Positions 1 through 8,444 of a stretch of 64,000 bases of DNA are shown here, piece after piece. The stretch's first letter is position 1. The number at the start of each line of letters is the position of its first letter. Origin of the DNA: GCA-2720975 sp964467985. GTDB taxonomy: Bacteria > Planctomycetota > UBA1135 > GCA-002686595. A program made the position numbers and the translations under genes. The notes under the pieces were generated by a model. That model worked only from the letters and a program-made list of their open reading frames with translations, ran no database searches and was not told the DNA's origin. The DNA lies in contig CAYXTP010000004.1 of assembly GCA_964467985.1 (NCBI GenBank), positions 124,001 to 188,000 of the forward strand, written 5' to 3'.

Positions 1-425
1 TGGGCCAGGCTGCGGTGGTCGCGGTGGGCATCCCCCGGCCAAGGCGCGTAGAGGCTCGTGGCTTGGCGTTCGATCAGAATCTGCGCCAGCCGTGTGGCGC
101 CTTGTTGGAGTTCCCCCGGCGTCGGATCATGCCCCTCCGGTAGACCGAGGAACTGGTACGAAATACTCGCGTCTCCGGCGCTGAGAGCCTCGCCTGCCGC
201 ACGAGCCTCACGCTGCCGAGTCGTGCAGGCGTCCTGTGGATCCCGGCTCGCCAGTCCGAGCGCTCCATCAAATGCGACGACCACGTGCACGCAGTCGCCC
301 TGCTGCGCGTGCAATCCCAGGGTCCCCCCGACGCCAATCACCTCATCATCGGGGTGCGGTGCAAAGACGAGCACCGGACCGCTGGGCAGCTTGTCCAAGC
401 AACGGGGGGCGTGCAGCGCACTCAT
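1..425 (-). CDS. PIG-L/LmbE-family deacetylase, C-terminus cut by window edge
   Basis: About 141 residues are open from an ATG at 425 to the window edge. The N-terminal PHPDDE motif (residues 23-28) and WPGDAHRDH (about 129-137) are the zinc-site signatures of the PIG-L/LmbE family, which removes N-acetyl groups from N-acetylglucosamine-type substrates. The ATG overlaps the stop of the upstream glycosyltransferase by four bases (ATGA), so it is the last visible gene of the polysaccharide export operon. By inference it deacetylates a sugar of the exported glycan or its lipid-linked precursor. The family is broad, so the substrate is unknown. Confidence 0.9.
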   Translation of the reverse strand, partial: MSALHAPRCLDKLPSGPVLVFAPHPDDEVIGVGGTLGLHAQQGDCVHVVVAFDGALGLASRDPQDACTTRQREARAAGEALSAGDASISYQFLGLPEGHDPTPGELQQGATRLAQILIERQATSLYAPWPGDAHRDHRSLA

Positions 426-1684
426 GCCGACCGTCCTGCAAGTGGAGGGGCAGCCCAGGCCTCGGTGGTCAGGGCATCGCAGCGCGCAGAAGTCGACTTG
501 GTGAATGTCCAGTGGGCATGCACCTCGCCAGTCTCGGCGTCCACAGCTCGCAAATAGTAGGTGCCCGGGAAGAGCCACTGCCAGGCTGAGTTCGGAAAGC
601 TCCACGACTCTCCGGCCTCCATCCCTCGCAAGGCCAAGCCCGCGCACAGGGTGAAGTGCGGCGTCATGGAGAGTTCCAAGAACAGGTCACCCGACACGGG
701 CAGGGTGAGTTGCAAGGCTTGCTCGTCTTCGGCGTCCAGGGCCAGAGCCTCGATTCCCTGCGGGCTGCGATCCCGCATGCGGTGCGGGAATAGGTCGATG
801 CAGCGTTCGGTCCAGGCCAGGAGGTTACGCATGAAGACGCTCGACCAGCGTTGCATGTACAACTTGCGCGAGCGTGCCCAGAATTGGCGCGGCTGACCCT
901 CAAAGGCCGACCCCGCTCCGGCCGAGCGGGACCAGTGATGCACGACGCGAGCCGCGGGAACCCAGTCCATCTTGAGTCCCGTGCCGGCCAAACGCCGACA
1001 GAAGTCAGCATCCTCGTAGTAGAGGGGGTAGGCCGGATCGAGCAGGGGCTGCTCGTTCCGCGCGACGGCTGCGGAGACCAGGACGCAGGCTCCGGACAGC
1101 ATGTCTGTAGTCCTTGGACTCCAGGCGCTCCAGTGTTCCCGGGCGCTCAGGCTTTGGCGCCGGGCCAAGCGACGCGCGACCCTCGGTATGACGCGGCCCA
1201 CGCTCCCTAGCCACTCGTCCCAGGCGCGGGGCAAGGCGATGGGCGGCAGGTGCAGTTGTGTGCCCTCATCCACGAAAGCACGAGGCGCCACCGCTCCCAG
1301 CCGCGGATCGCTGGCCAGGTGGCGCATCAGACTCTGCAGTGAGCCGGGCAGAAAATACAGGTCGGGATTGGAGAACATCACGGGTCCGGACTGCTCGCTG
1401 TGCTCCAAGCCCCACTGCACCGCGCCGGCGTAGCCCAGGTTCTCACCGGCATGCAGGACGCGTGCACCCTCGCGCTCCAGGGTCGTCAGCCATTTGGCTG
1501 AATCGTCGCTAGAATCGTTGTCCACGACGAGCACTTCGAGATCGGTCGCCGCACATCCACAGCGGGCCCACTCGGCCTGCAGGGAACGCAGCCAGGACAG
1601 GGCAAAGGAGCCACTGTTGTAGTTCACAAGCACTGCCGTCAGCGGCTGCTGCCAGGGCTGCATGGCGCACGTAGCGGGACTCAT
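422..1684 (-). CDS. GT2 family glycosyltransferase (rhamnosyltransferase-like)
   Basis: A 420-residue protein with a GT-A fold signature: VLVNYNSGS (residues 18-26), VVDNDSSDDS (53-62), SNPDLYF (105-111, nucleotide-sugar/metal site) and YYEDADFCRR (222-231), the layout of WbbL-like rhamnosyl and related transferases. The catalytic domain ends near residue 290. The remaining 120 or so residues form an extra C-terminal region that I do not recognise. The start overlaps the upstream ABC ATPase stop by four bases. It is likely a cytoplasmic enzyme adding a sugar to the glycan exported by the neighbouring transporter. Donor and acceptor cannot be read from sequence. An internal Met8 is an alternative start. 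Confidence 0.88.
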   Translation of the reverse strand: MSPATCAMQPWQQPLTAVLVNYNSGSFALSWLRSLQAEWARCGCAATDLEVLVVDNDSSDDSAKWLTTLEREGARVLHAGENLGYAGAVQWGLEHSEQSGPVMFSNPDLYFLPGSLQSLMRHLASDPRLGAVAPRAFVDEGTQLHLPPIALPRAWDEWLGSVGRVIPRVARRLARRQSLSAREHWSAWSPRTTDMLSGACVLVSAAVARNEQPLLDPAYPLYYEDADFCRRLAGTGLKMDWVPAARVVHHWSRSAGAGSAFEGQPRQFWARSRKLYMQRWSSVFMRNLLAWTERCIDLFPHRMRDRSPQGIEALALDAEDEQALQLTLPVSGDLFLELSMTPHFTLCAGLALRGMEAGESWSFPNSAWQWLFPGTYYLRAVDAETGEVHAHWTFTKSTSARCDALTTEAWAAPPLAGRSA

Positions 1685-2931
1685 GCCGAAGCCCTGCGCT
1701 GGGTCGGGGGGGACAGCTCGGGAGACGGGGATTCCCCGTTATTGATCGCGTGCCACTGATGAGCGAGACGCACGAGTCCCAAGTCGTGACCCGAGTGGGT
1801 CACTGTCAGATCGGTGGGCAGAGCATGTTCGTGGAAACGATGCACGCCGTGCTCGTCCAACAGGTGCGCCACGAGGGTGAAGCGTCCGGCAAGCAGCGAC
1901 AAATCCGGCAACTCCAATTCCACGTGACCTGAGCGGCCCATGAGCTGCAGTCCGTCGTGATGAGTGGCGACGCCGGCCTGCAATGTGCCGCCCTGGCGAG
2001 TGAGCGTGACGCCCAGGCTCAGAGGGCGCAATTCAGAACGCGGGTCGGTCCAGCCGATTCGCAGCCGCAGGCTCTGGCCACTGCGGACTCGTGGTGCCCT
2101 CAGGTTGTCCGGTCCAGAGACCCATTCGAATTGGTGGATGTGCGGTCCCGCAAGAACCGGACCGGCAGCCCCAGCAGGATCGCCCGATGAGGCCCTTCCC
2201 ACACAGTGAGCCGCGTAGTCATGGGTCAGGTCCGTCGCGGGCCCAAATCCGCGCATGCGGCCGTGGTCGAGCCACAGAGCCTCGTCACAGAGTTGGCGCA
2301 AGTCGTAGAGACTGTGACTTGAGACAATCAGCGTGCCTCCGGCTGCTCGGTAGTCGAAGAGTCGATCGACGCAGCGCTTCTGAAAGGCCATGTCCCCCAC
2401 GGCCAAGACTTCGTCCAGCAAGAGAATCTCCGGCTTCAGTCCCATGGCGCTGGCAAAGGCCAGGCGCATGGCCATGCCACTTGAGTACGTGCGCACGGGT
2501 GCGTCGGCCACATCCTGCAGTTCGGCAAACTCGAAGATCTCGCCCATGCGCGCTTTGACTTCGCGACGACTGGCACCCAGCAGCACGCCGTTCATCAGCA
2601 CGTTCTCGCGCCCCGTGTAGTCCGGATGGAATCCCGACCCCAATTCCAGCAAGGCCGCCACCCGCCCGGAGGTGCGGAATCGACCTTGCGTGGGTGGCGT
2701 GTTCCCGCTCAGCACCTTGAGTAGTGTCGACTTGCCCGCTCCGTTGTCCCCCACCAGGGCCAGGCATGCACCTCGCTTGAGTTCAAAGGAGATTCCGGAC
2801 AGCGCCTGCACCTGCTGGGCTCGGCGAACGCGTCCCAAGGACAACGCACTGAGCAGTCGCGCGCGATCGTTGGGCCATAACGAGTAGCACTTGGCCAGGC
2901 CTTCAGCCTGCAGAGCGAGGGAGGACGTCAT
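1681..2931 (-). CDS. Polysaccharide ABC exporter ATP-binding protein with C-terminal Wzt-like domain
   Basis: A 416-residue ATPase of the Wzt/TagH class. Walker A is GDNGAGKST (61-69), the signature is YSSGMAMRLAFA (149-160), Walker B is ILLLDEVLAVGD (169-180) and the H-loop is SSHS (204-207). The DNGAGKST and LLLDEVLAVGD wording is typical of O-antigen and teichoic acid exporters. Residues from about 245 to 416 are an extra beta-rich domain at the position of the Wzt carbohydrate-binding domain, which in known systems recognises the modified glycan end. It is preceded after three bases by the permease gene and followed with a four-base overlap by the glycosyltransferase, so the three are probably co-translated. 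Confidence 0.93.
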   Translation of the reverse strand: MTSSLALQAEGLAKCYSLWPNDRARLLSALSLGRVRRAQQVQALSGISFELKRGACLALVGDNGAGKSTLLKVLSGNTPPTQGRFRTSGRVAALLELGSGFHPDYTGRENVLMNGVLLGASRREVKARMGEIFEFAELQDVADAPVRTYSSGMAMRLAFASAMGLKPEILLLDEVLAVGDMAFQKRCVDRLFDYRAAGGTLIVSSHSLYDLRQLCDEALWLDHGRMRGFGPATDLTHDYAAHCVGRASSGDPAGAAGPVLAGPHIHQFEWVSGPDNLRAPRVRSGQSLRLRIGWTDPRSELRPLSLGVTLTRQGGTLQAGVATHHDGLQLMGRSGHVELELPDLSLLAGRFTLVAHLLDEHGVHRFHEHALPTDLTVTHSGHDLGLVRLAHQWHAINNGESPSPELSPPTQRRASA

Positions 2932-2934
2932 GAA

Positions 2935-3912
2935 TCAGACCTCGTCTGCGAACCCGTGTTGCAAAGCGGCGAAGGCGGCTCGTCCCACGACGGCGCAGGC
3001 CATGGACCAAGGCAGCAAGCGCGCACAGCACTCGGCCACGCTGAGCCCGACGACTTCAGCCGGTTGCCCAGCCATCAGGACACCGCGCCAGCCGGTCACC
3101 AAGAGGTAGAGGGGGGAAGCCTCAATCCAGCCTAACCAGGGGCCGATCGAAGGCAGGACCTCGGTAGACGGAACCCAAAAAATGGGGGTCGCAAACATCA
3201 AGACCGTGAGCAGGCAAGTCAGCAGTTCACGGGTGTCGCGCAGGTGAATGTGCGCTGCAGCGCAAAGCAAGGCCACCCCGTAGGTGAAGAGTGCTCCCAG
3301 AACGAGCAGCACAGGAAGCCAGGCGATTGCCGTCCCCGGCAAGGGGTGCAAGCCGGTGAGCGCGGTGACCGCAAGGGTCACGCTAGCTCCGAATACGAGC
3401 GTCACGGCCCCACCCAGCACGGGTGTTAGAGGCAGAACTTCTGAGGGGAAGGTGAGCTTGCCGATCAGGTGCCGACCGTCCACCAAAGACGTCGTCGCGC
3501 GGGTCAGAGACTCGGCGAAGGCGCTCCACACGAGCGCACCACTGAACAGGTACAGACCGTAGCTGGCGCCGAGTTCTGCACTGGCCCCGGGCATGCGCAG
3601 GCCGAGCAGCTGAGCGAACACGAAACCGTAAACGATGAAGAGCAAGGCGGGCTGAACCAAGGGCCAGAGCCAGCCCAGAGTGGTGCCGCGGAAGCGCCCT
3701 GAGAGATCGCGCCCCAAGCACGTCAGCACCAGATCTCGATTGCGTAGTAGAGCTCCAGGCGTACGCCAGACCTCACCCAGTACGCGGGCTAGGGAGGCGC
3801 GCGCAGGCACGCTCCAGGGGCCGAGGCGTGCGCTTGCCGAGTCAGCGCAGCCGGGACCCAGGGATGAAATCTGGGTGGGGACGGTCATGGGCGGGGGAAC
3901 CACCCCTCCCAT
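2935..3912 (-). CDS. ABC-2 type polysaccharide export permease (Wzm-like)
   Basis: A 325-residue inner-membrane permease with about six hydrophobic segments between residues 80 and 310. It contains the ABC-2 family stretches RDLSGRFRGTTLGWLWPLVQP and SPLYLLVTGWRGVLMAGQ. It pairs with the adjacent Wzt-like ATPase to move an undecaprenyl-linked glycan across the inner membrane. It is the first gene of the export operon, 107 bases after the preceding lipoprotein gene. AAGGGG lies five bases before the first ATG, which supports that start over the internal Met9. Confidence 0.92.
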   Translation of the reverse strand: MGGVVPPPMTVPTQISSLGPGCADSASARLGPWSVPARASLARVLGEVWRTPGALLRNRDLVLTCLGRDLSGRFRGTTLGWLWPLVQPALLFIVYGFVFAQLLGLRMPGASAELGASYGLYLFSGALVWSAFAESLTRATTSLVDGRHLIGKLTFPSEVLPLTPVLGGAVTLVFGASVTLAVTALTGLHPLPGTAIAWLPVLLVLGALFTYGVALLCAAAHIHLRDTRELLTCLLTVLMFATPIFWVPSTEVLPSIGPWLGWIEASPLYLLVTGWRGVLMAGQPAEVVGLSVAECCARLLPWSMACAVVGRAAFAALQHGFADEV

Positions 3913-4019
3913 CGACGCCCCTTCGGCCAGGGATGGAGAGCCGCCTGCGCTTATCGGCCGACCTTCTCGAACTGGGACGCGGGCTCAGGCGCCCTCCTCA
4001 AATTGAGTCACTTACTGGA

Positions 4020-4565
4020 TCAGGAGTTCGAAGGAGGGCCCGGGAGTGTGGGAGTCGGGCCCAACTTGAACTCCCCGCCCACCAGGAACGAACGAATGTA
4101 CTGCAACACCCGCTCCGCTTCCTGCGGGTTGTCCTCGGCCTCGGTCCAGTCCGCGTAGCGCGGGTCCAACGGTCGGAAGCTGTCGTTGATTTCGCGCTGA
4201 ATGCGAACGCGAATCGAAAACTGCCCCACGCTGTCGGGGGCTGCATCATGGCTGTACTCCACGGTGGCCCGCTGTCGGTAGCCCTTGCCCTTGAACGGGG
4301 CCCCAGAGCTGTACCAACCAGAGACCACCTGGCGCGCACCACGGTCAGCTCCCACACCGACGGGATAGCCCGCCTTCTGCAAGGAGACTTGGATCACGTC
4401 AAACAGAACGCCCTCTGAATTGCTCTTGACCTCTCCTTCCACCCAGCGCGGGTAGATTTGACGCTGCAACAGCGAACAGGAGCTGAAACCCCACGGCAAG
4501 AGCAACAGCGCAAGCACGAGGGGGGCACGCAAGAGTGTGGCACGCTGCCAAGTTTGTTGGGTCAT
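4020..4565 (-). CDS. Putative lipoprotein of unknown function
   Basis: A 181-residue protein whose N-terminus is a hydrophobic signal ending GFSSC, with Cys30 as the likely lipidation site. The mature part is soluble and ends in a proline-rich tail. I do not recognise the family. Its ATG shares one base with the der stop (TGATG), so it is probably translated by re-initiation after der. It could be an envelope assembly lipoprotein given the export genes just downstream, but that is only positional inference. Confidence 0.75.
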   Translation of the reverse strand: MTQQTWQRATLLRAPLVLALLLLPWGFSSCSLLQRQIYPRWVEGEVKSNSEGVLFDVIQVSLQKAGYPVGVGADRGARQVVSGWYSSGAPFKGKGYRQRATVEYSHDAAPDSVGQFSIRVRIQREINDSFRPLDPRYADWTEAEDNPQEAERVLQYIRSFLVGGEFKLGPTPTLPGPPSNS

Positions 4566-5968
4566 CAGTAGGAGTCCTCTTCGGGATCGGATCGCCCATC
4601 GCGCAACACGATGCGCATGGGCACCTCGTCGAAGGGCAAGTCCTTGCGGATCTGGTTCTGTAGGTAGCGCAGGTAGTCCTTGCTGATACGTTTTTTGTCG
4701 TTGACGAAAATGACGAATGTCGGCGGCGCCACGTCGGTCTGGGTAGCGTAGCGAATTCGAACACTGTGGCCCGCCTTACTTGGACCACGGCTCTCCAAGG
4801 CGCGTTGCAGGACGCGGTTCAGCTCCCCGGTGGTCACTCTCTGCCGAGCCTGGGCGAAGAGATCGCGGCAGAGCCCGAACGTCTCTTCCACATTCCAGCC
4901 CTGGGAGGCGGTCAGGAACACAATGGGTGCGAAGGACATGCCCGGCAACTGAGCATCTAGGTACCTACGAAAGTCGTCAGGATCTTTGTCCTGCACTAGA
5001 TCCCACTTGTTGGCCGCCAGGATCACGGGTTTGTGATGATCGTACGCGTACTTGGCCAGGGCTTTCTCAATGGCCGAGATCGTGCGCGACACGTCGAACA
5101 TCAGGAGCACCACATCGGCGCGCCGGATCGTCTTCTTGCTGCGCGCTTCTGAGAAGAACTCGATCGCGTCCTCTTGCTTCCCGCGCTTGCGCAAGCCTGC
5201 GGTGTCAATCGCTACATAGCTCTCCCCATCACGTTCAAAGAGCACGTCAACGGCATCGCGTGTCGTTCCAGGAACCTCGGAGACGATCACGCGCGACTCA
5301 TTGGCCAGCTGGTTGACGAGCGTGGACTTGCCCGCGTTACGACGTCCGATGATGGCGATCTTCATGGCCTCTGCCCCCGGCGGCCGCGAACTCGGTGCAT
5401 CGGGACACAGGTCGTGGATTTGAGCGTACAGATCGCCGAGTCCCTCTCCGTTCTGAGCGCTGATGGGGATGGGCTCACAGTGAATTCCAAGGCGCCGGAA
5501 AATGTCCACATCCCAGTGCAGCTTTTCGCCCTCGGTCTTGTTGACGACCAATAGGACGGGCGTGCTCATGTTGCGCAGAGTTTTGGCCACGTCTTGGTCC
5601 AGGTGCATGATGCCGCTGCGCACATCCACCATGAACAGGACCACGCGAGCCATCTCGAGAGCCATCTTGACCTGCCCCTCCACGTGCGGTCCAAGGTCAT
5701 CCCGGTCGACGATTCCAATGCCGCCCGTGTCAACCACCTCGAACCAACGGTCACCGGCCGGCGTGGTCAAACGTGCGGGCACCGCGATCCGGTCGCGGGT
5801 AACACCCGCGGTCGGCTCGACGATGGCGATGCGCGAACCACACATGCGATTGAGCAAGGTCGACTTGCCCACGTTGGGACGCCCGACGATTACCACGCGC
5901 GGCAAGGCCGGCTGGCTGGCTGGGTCGGCAAGCGAGCCGGCTTCGGGTTGCAAGGGATGGGCATCCAT
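4565..5968 (-). CDS. der: Ribosome biogenesis GTPase Der (EngA)
   Basis: A 467-residue protein with the diagnostic tandem of two GTPase domains and a C-terminal KH-like domain. Domain 1 has GRPNVGKS (29-36), DTGG (80-83) and NKTE (143-146). Domain 2 has GRRNAGKS (208-215), DTAGLRKRGK (255-264) and NKWD (320-323). Der binds the 50S subunit during late assembly and is essential in most bacteria. Two oddities: the first NKxD motif has Glu for Asp, and the second P-loop reads RNAG where PNVG is usual. It lies 38 bases after queE and overlaps the lipoprotein start by one base. Confidence 0.97.
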   Translation of the reverse strand: MDAHPLQPEAGSLADPASQPALPRVVIVGRPNVGKSTLLNRMCGSRIAIVEPTAGVTRDRIAVPARLTTPAGDRWFEVVDTGGIGIVDRDDLGPHVEGQVKMALEMARVVLFMVDVRSGIMHLDQDVAKTLRNMSTPVLLVVNKTEGEKLHWDVDIFRRLGIHCEPIPISAQNGEGLGDLYAQIHDLCPDAPSSRPPGAEAMKIAIIGRRNAGKSTLVNQLANESRVIVSEVPGTTRDAVDVLFERDGESYVAIDTAGLRKRGKQEDAIEFFSEARSKKTIRRADVVLLMFDVSRTISAIEKALAKYAYDHHKPVILAANKWDLVQDKDPDDFRRYLDAQLPGMSFAPIVFLTASQGWNVEETFGLCRDLFAQARQRVTTGELNRVLQRALESRGPSKAGHSVRIRYATQTDVAPPTFVIFVNDKKRISKDYLRYLQNQIRKDLPFDEVPMRIVLRDGRSDPEEDSY

Positions 5969-6006
5969 GATTTGGGCAGGGCCTTGGGTCGCGGCCCCGG
6001 GGGCCT

Positions 6007-6813
6007 TCAGGGTATCGCAAGTACGCGGTGAATTTGGGGCATCACGCGCACGTCCAGATGTAGATCGCGCGCTTCCTCCACCAAGTCTTCCAGGAACTCT
6101 GCAGCGGGCGGGCGCACGTCGCGTAGCGGGCTGACTGGAGTCAAGTAGAGCGGGATCTTGGGAGCCAGCCGCTCGAGGTCCTCGAGCAGCGGCATGTAGG
6201 CTGCCAGTTCGCGCCCGGCCCGAACGACAATTTTTGCACAGGCGTCGCGGTCGGCGATCACGGCCAACACTTCACGGCGTACGCGCGTCCAGTCTTCTGG
6301 CGTCTCGGGACTGGGCTCTGACAAGCCGCCCTGCACTTCGAGGGGCACGGGTGGGCCCATATCTTCGGGCAGTTTCAGATCCACGCTCAAGTGGTCAAAG
6401 GCAGGCGCCACGCGCCGCAGAGTTTCTGGATGCGCGCCGGCAGTCTCCAGATGCAAGCGTCGGCCCGCGAGCATGCCGGGCAATACGAGTAGAAACTCTG
6501 GCCACATGAGCGGCTCGCCGCCCGTGACACTCACCGTTCGAGCTTCGCGGGGCTCGGCAGCGGCCACCCACGTTGCCGCCTGAAAAGCAGATGCCCAGGG
6601 TTCGCGGCGCAACGGTCCTTCGGGGGTCGAGACACGAGTCGAATGTGAGTCGTCGAGGACCCATGACTGCGGCGTATCACACCACTCGCAGCGCAGGGGA
6701 CAGCCAGCCAGGCGCAAGAAAACTTGCGCCTCTCCTGCATAGGCACCCTCGCCCTGAATCGAAGCGAAGACCTCCAGAACGGGCGCAGAGGTCGAAGTAC
6801 TCGTGGAAGCCAT
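6007..6813 (-). CDS. queE: 7-carboxy-7-deazaguanine synthase QueE (radical SAM)
   Basis: About 268 residues from the chosen start. FASIQGEG (16-23) is followed by CPLRCEWC (38-45), the CxxxCxxC radical-SAM cluster of QueE, and later TGGEP, the SAM-binding motif. QueE converts 6-carboxytetrahydropterin to 7-carboxy-7-deazaguanine in the queuosine and 7-deazaguanine pathway. The open frame extends 20 codons further (ATG at 6873), but that extension is unlike the family and lacks a ribosome site, so the ATG at 6813 is preferred. No other queuosine genes are in the window. Confidence 0.9.
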   Translation of the reverse strand: MASTSTSTSAPVLEVFASIQGEGAYAGEAQVFLRLAGCPLRCEWCDTPQSWVLDDSHSTRVSTPEGPLRREPWASAFQAATWVAAAEPREARTVSVTGGEPLMWPEFLLVLPGMLAGRRLHLETAGAHPETLRRVAPAFDHLSVDLKLPEDMGPPVPLEVQGGLSEPSPETPEDWTRVRREVLAVIADRDACAKIVVRAGRELAAYMPLLEDLERLAPKIPLYLTPVSPLRDVRPPAAEFLEDLVEEARDLHLDVRVMPQIHRVLAIP

Positions 6814-6906
6814 GACAAGAAACCGTGCGCAGGGATCCGTTGGGCCATCGATCGACCCAGGCGGCTCGCCCATCGCCCGCTGTGGAACACAGCCCCCGCG
6901 CGAGAA

Positions 6907-7146
6907 CTACTCCTCGCTGGACTCGGCTTCTTCCCCTTCCGAAACCGTGCCGTCCGCATCGTCTTCGGCGTCCTTCTTCTTGGCCTTGACCTTGGTGAAG
7001 GTGCGCACCTTGGGCAGGCCGAAGGGCGAGTCCTCTTCACTGATTTTCCCGTCGCGCATCAACTTCTGAAGGCGCTCGGTGCGTGTGTACACACTGCGCT
7101 GACCCACGAGGGTGTCGACGCCGCGAAGACTGGGATGAATGGACAT
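6907..7146 (-). CDS. PVC small basic protein (TIGR04137-like) with acidic tail
   Basis: A 79-residue protein beginning MSIHPSLRGVDTLVG, with the basic stretch RSVYTRTERLQKLMRDGK and then FGLPKVRT. This is the pattern of the short basic family restricted to Planctomycetes, Verrucomicrobia and Chlamydiae (TIGR04137-type, recalled as a PVC signature protein that may bind RNA or ribosomes). A GGAGG nine bases before the ATG is one of the few clear ribosome sites here and fits high expression. The last 24 residues switch from KAKKK to an acidic Glu/Asp/Ser tail, which looks like a lineage-specific extension. Confidence 0.85.
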   Translation of the reverse strand: MSIHPSLRGVDTLVGQRSVYTRTERLQKLMRDGKISEEDSPFGLPKVRTFTKVKAKKKDAEDDADGTVSEGEEAESSEE

Positions 7147-7338
7147 GGGATTGGCCTCCGGGGAGGTCCGAGGATGGTGCCAGAGAGGCTAAGAACTGGG
7201 TCTGAAGCTCGTAGCCGAAGCACGAGGGGCAAGAATCCTAGGGCCAGCAGAGGCCCCTGGAAAGGGGCCCCACAAGGAAACCGAGCGGACAGGGCTCAGG
7301 TCGGGAGCTAGGCGCGGCAGGGGACCCCGGGGAGGGAG

Positions 7339-8181
7339 CTAGCGCGGGATATTGACCACGAAGGCGCCGGAATACGGGGTCTGCCGACCGTCGGGACCGG
7401 GTGCGTTGGCCACCCGGCTACGGGCCTTGTCTGCCTGCGCAAAACTCTGGAAAGCCCCCACATACAGCAGTACCTTGCCACCGCGCTGTCGCGGAGAGAC
7501 AGCGGCGAAACCCTGGGCCGTGAGGTTGGCAAGGCTGACACCGGCCCGCTCGCGGCCAAACTCGGTGTCGTCAGCGGTAAAGGCGTGCACCGTGAAGCGG
7601 TTGGCCGGATCGGCAAACGCTTGATCGGCTAGTGAGAGGGTGCCAGAAGCTGTATCCGCACTCTCGCCGCCCGACTTGGAACTCAAGGCCGAACCCGTCC
7701 CGGGTCGGCGCGCACCTCGCCCACCGCCGTCGGGAGGGATGGAGAACACTCCATCATTGTTCGGTTGCGGCTGACCAGAGACCCCCAAATTGGAATCCGG
7801 TCCGGCTGCGCGCGTCGAGTCCAAACCGGAGTCATTCGGAGCCACTGGGTTCCCGTCGGCCCCAAGGGAGGACAGGGCGTCCCCGTCCTCCGGACCCTGC
7901 GCCTGCACGGTACCGAATCCGCCACTCGCTTGACCCGCAAGGAAGGCAAGCACGAGCAGAGCCAATTGCAATACCAGGAACGCACCCGGTCCCACAGGCA
8001 GAGTCATGCCGGAGCCCGGGGGTGCCGGACTGCGGGCAGGTGAAGCGCCACCCAGTGGGGTACCAAACGGTCCCCCGCTACCGCGCTCAATCGAGGGCTC
8101 AATCGAAGACCCATCGGCCTCTGATTTGGTAGCGGACGAGGCCTTGAAGGCCTCCAACATATTGTCTCTGCGTTTGGCCAT
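7339..8181 (-). CDS. Single-pass membrane protein with C-terminal SPOR-like domain
   Basis: A 280-residue protein with a charged cytoplasmic N-terminus, one membrane segment (66-86), a long Gly/Pro/Ser-rich low-complexity linker and a C-terminal domain (about 195-280). That domain contains LLYVGAFQSFAQADKARSRV and ends in FVVNIPR, which fits a SPOR fold. SPOR domains bind glycan strands stripped of stem peptides, often at division sites; an amidase that makes such strands is encoded nearby at 11631-12329. The start MAKRRDN at 8181 is preferred to an ATG 28 codons upstream because the extension reads into the divergent promoter region. Confidence 0.75.
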   Translation of the reverse strand: MAKRRDNMLEAFKASSATKSEADGSSIEPSIERGSGGPFGTPLGGASPARSPAPPGSGMTLPVGPGAFLVLQLALLVLAFLAGQASGGFGTVQAQGPEDGDALSSLGADGNPVAPNDSGLDSTRAAGPDSNLGVSGQPQPNNDGVFSIPPDGGGRGARRPGTGSALSSKSGGESADTASGTLSLADQAFADPANRFTVHAFTADDTEFGRERAGVSLANLTAQGFAAVSPRQRGGKVLLYVGAFQSFAQADKARSRVANAPGPDGRQTPYSGAFVVNIPR

Positions 8182-8432
8182 GGTAAATGGTCCGAACCTG
8201 GGCGGGTTCCCCCCAGGGCCCGACGAAAGGAGCCTACGACTGCGAAACAGGGCGTTCAATGACAATCCCCGGGGGCTCGGGGAATCTGGATGCCCTTTGC
8301 ATGGGCCCCCGTTCTCGCTCTAGGGCTGGCGTGAGCGTGGCAAGGCCCAGATTCCACCTCACTTCGGCGCACCTGCGGCGTTACGCTAGACGAGATGGTC
8401 CCTCGGGCAGCGCCCGGGTGACGCCCCAACCC

Positions 8433-8438
8433 AAGGAG
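8433..8438 (+). promoter_or_regulatory. Shine-Dalgarno AAGGAG that fixes a TTG start
   Basis: AAGGAG lies six bases before a TTG at 8445. Translation from that TTG begins exactly with a signal peptide (IRPALTVASLILFAS), whereas the open frame upstream of it has no secretory character. This places the start of the following gene at 8445, 86 codons inside the longest frame. Confidence 0.75.
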
Positions 8439-8444
8439 ATCGCT

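Noticed and set aside
8187..8444. N-terminal extension of the first MA-like protein
   Set aside because: The upstream codons lack secretory character and overlap the divergent promoter region. AAGGAG before TTG 8445, followed by a signal peptide, fixes the start.
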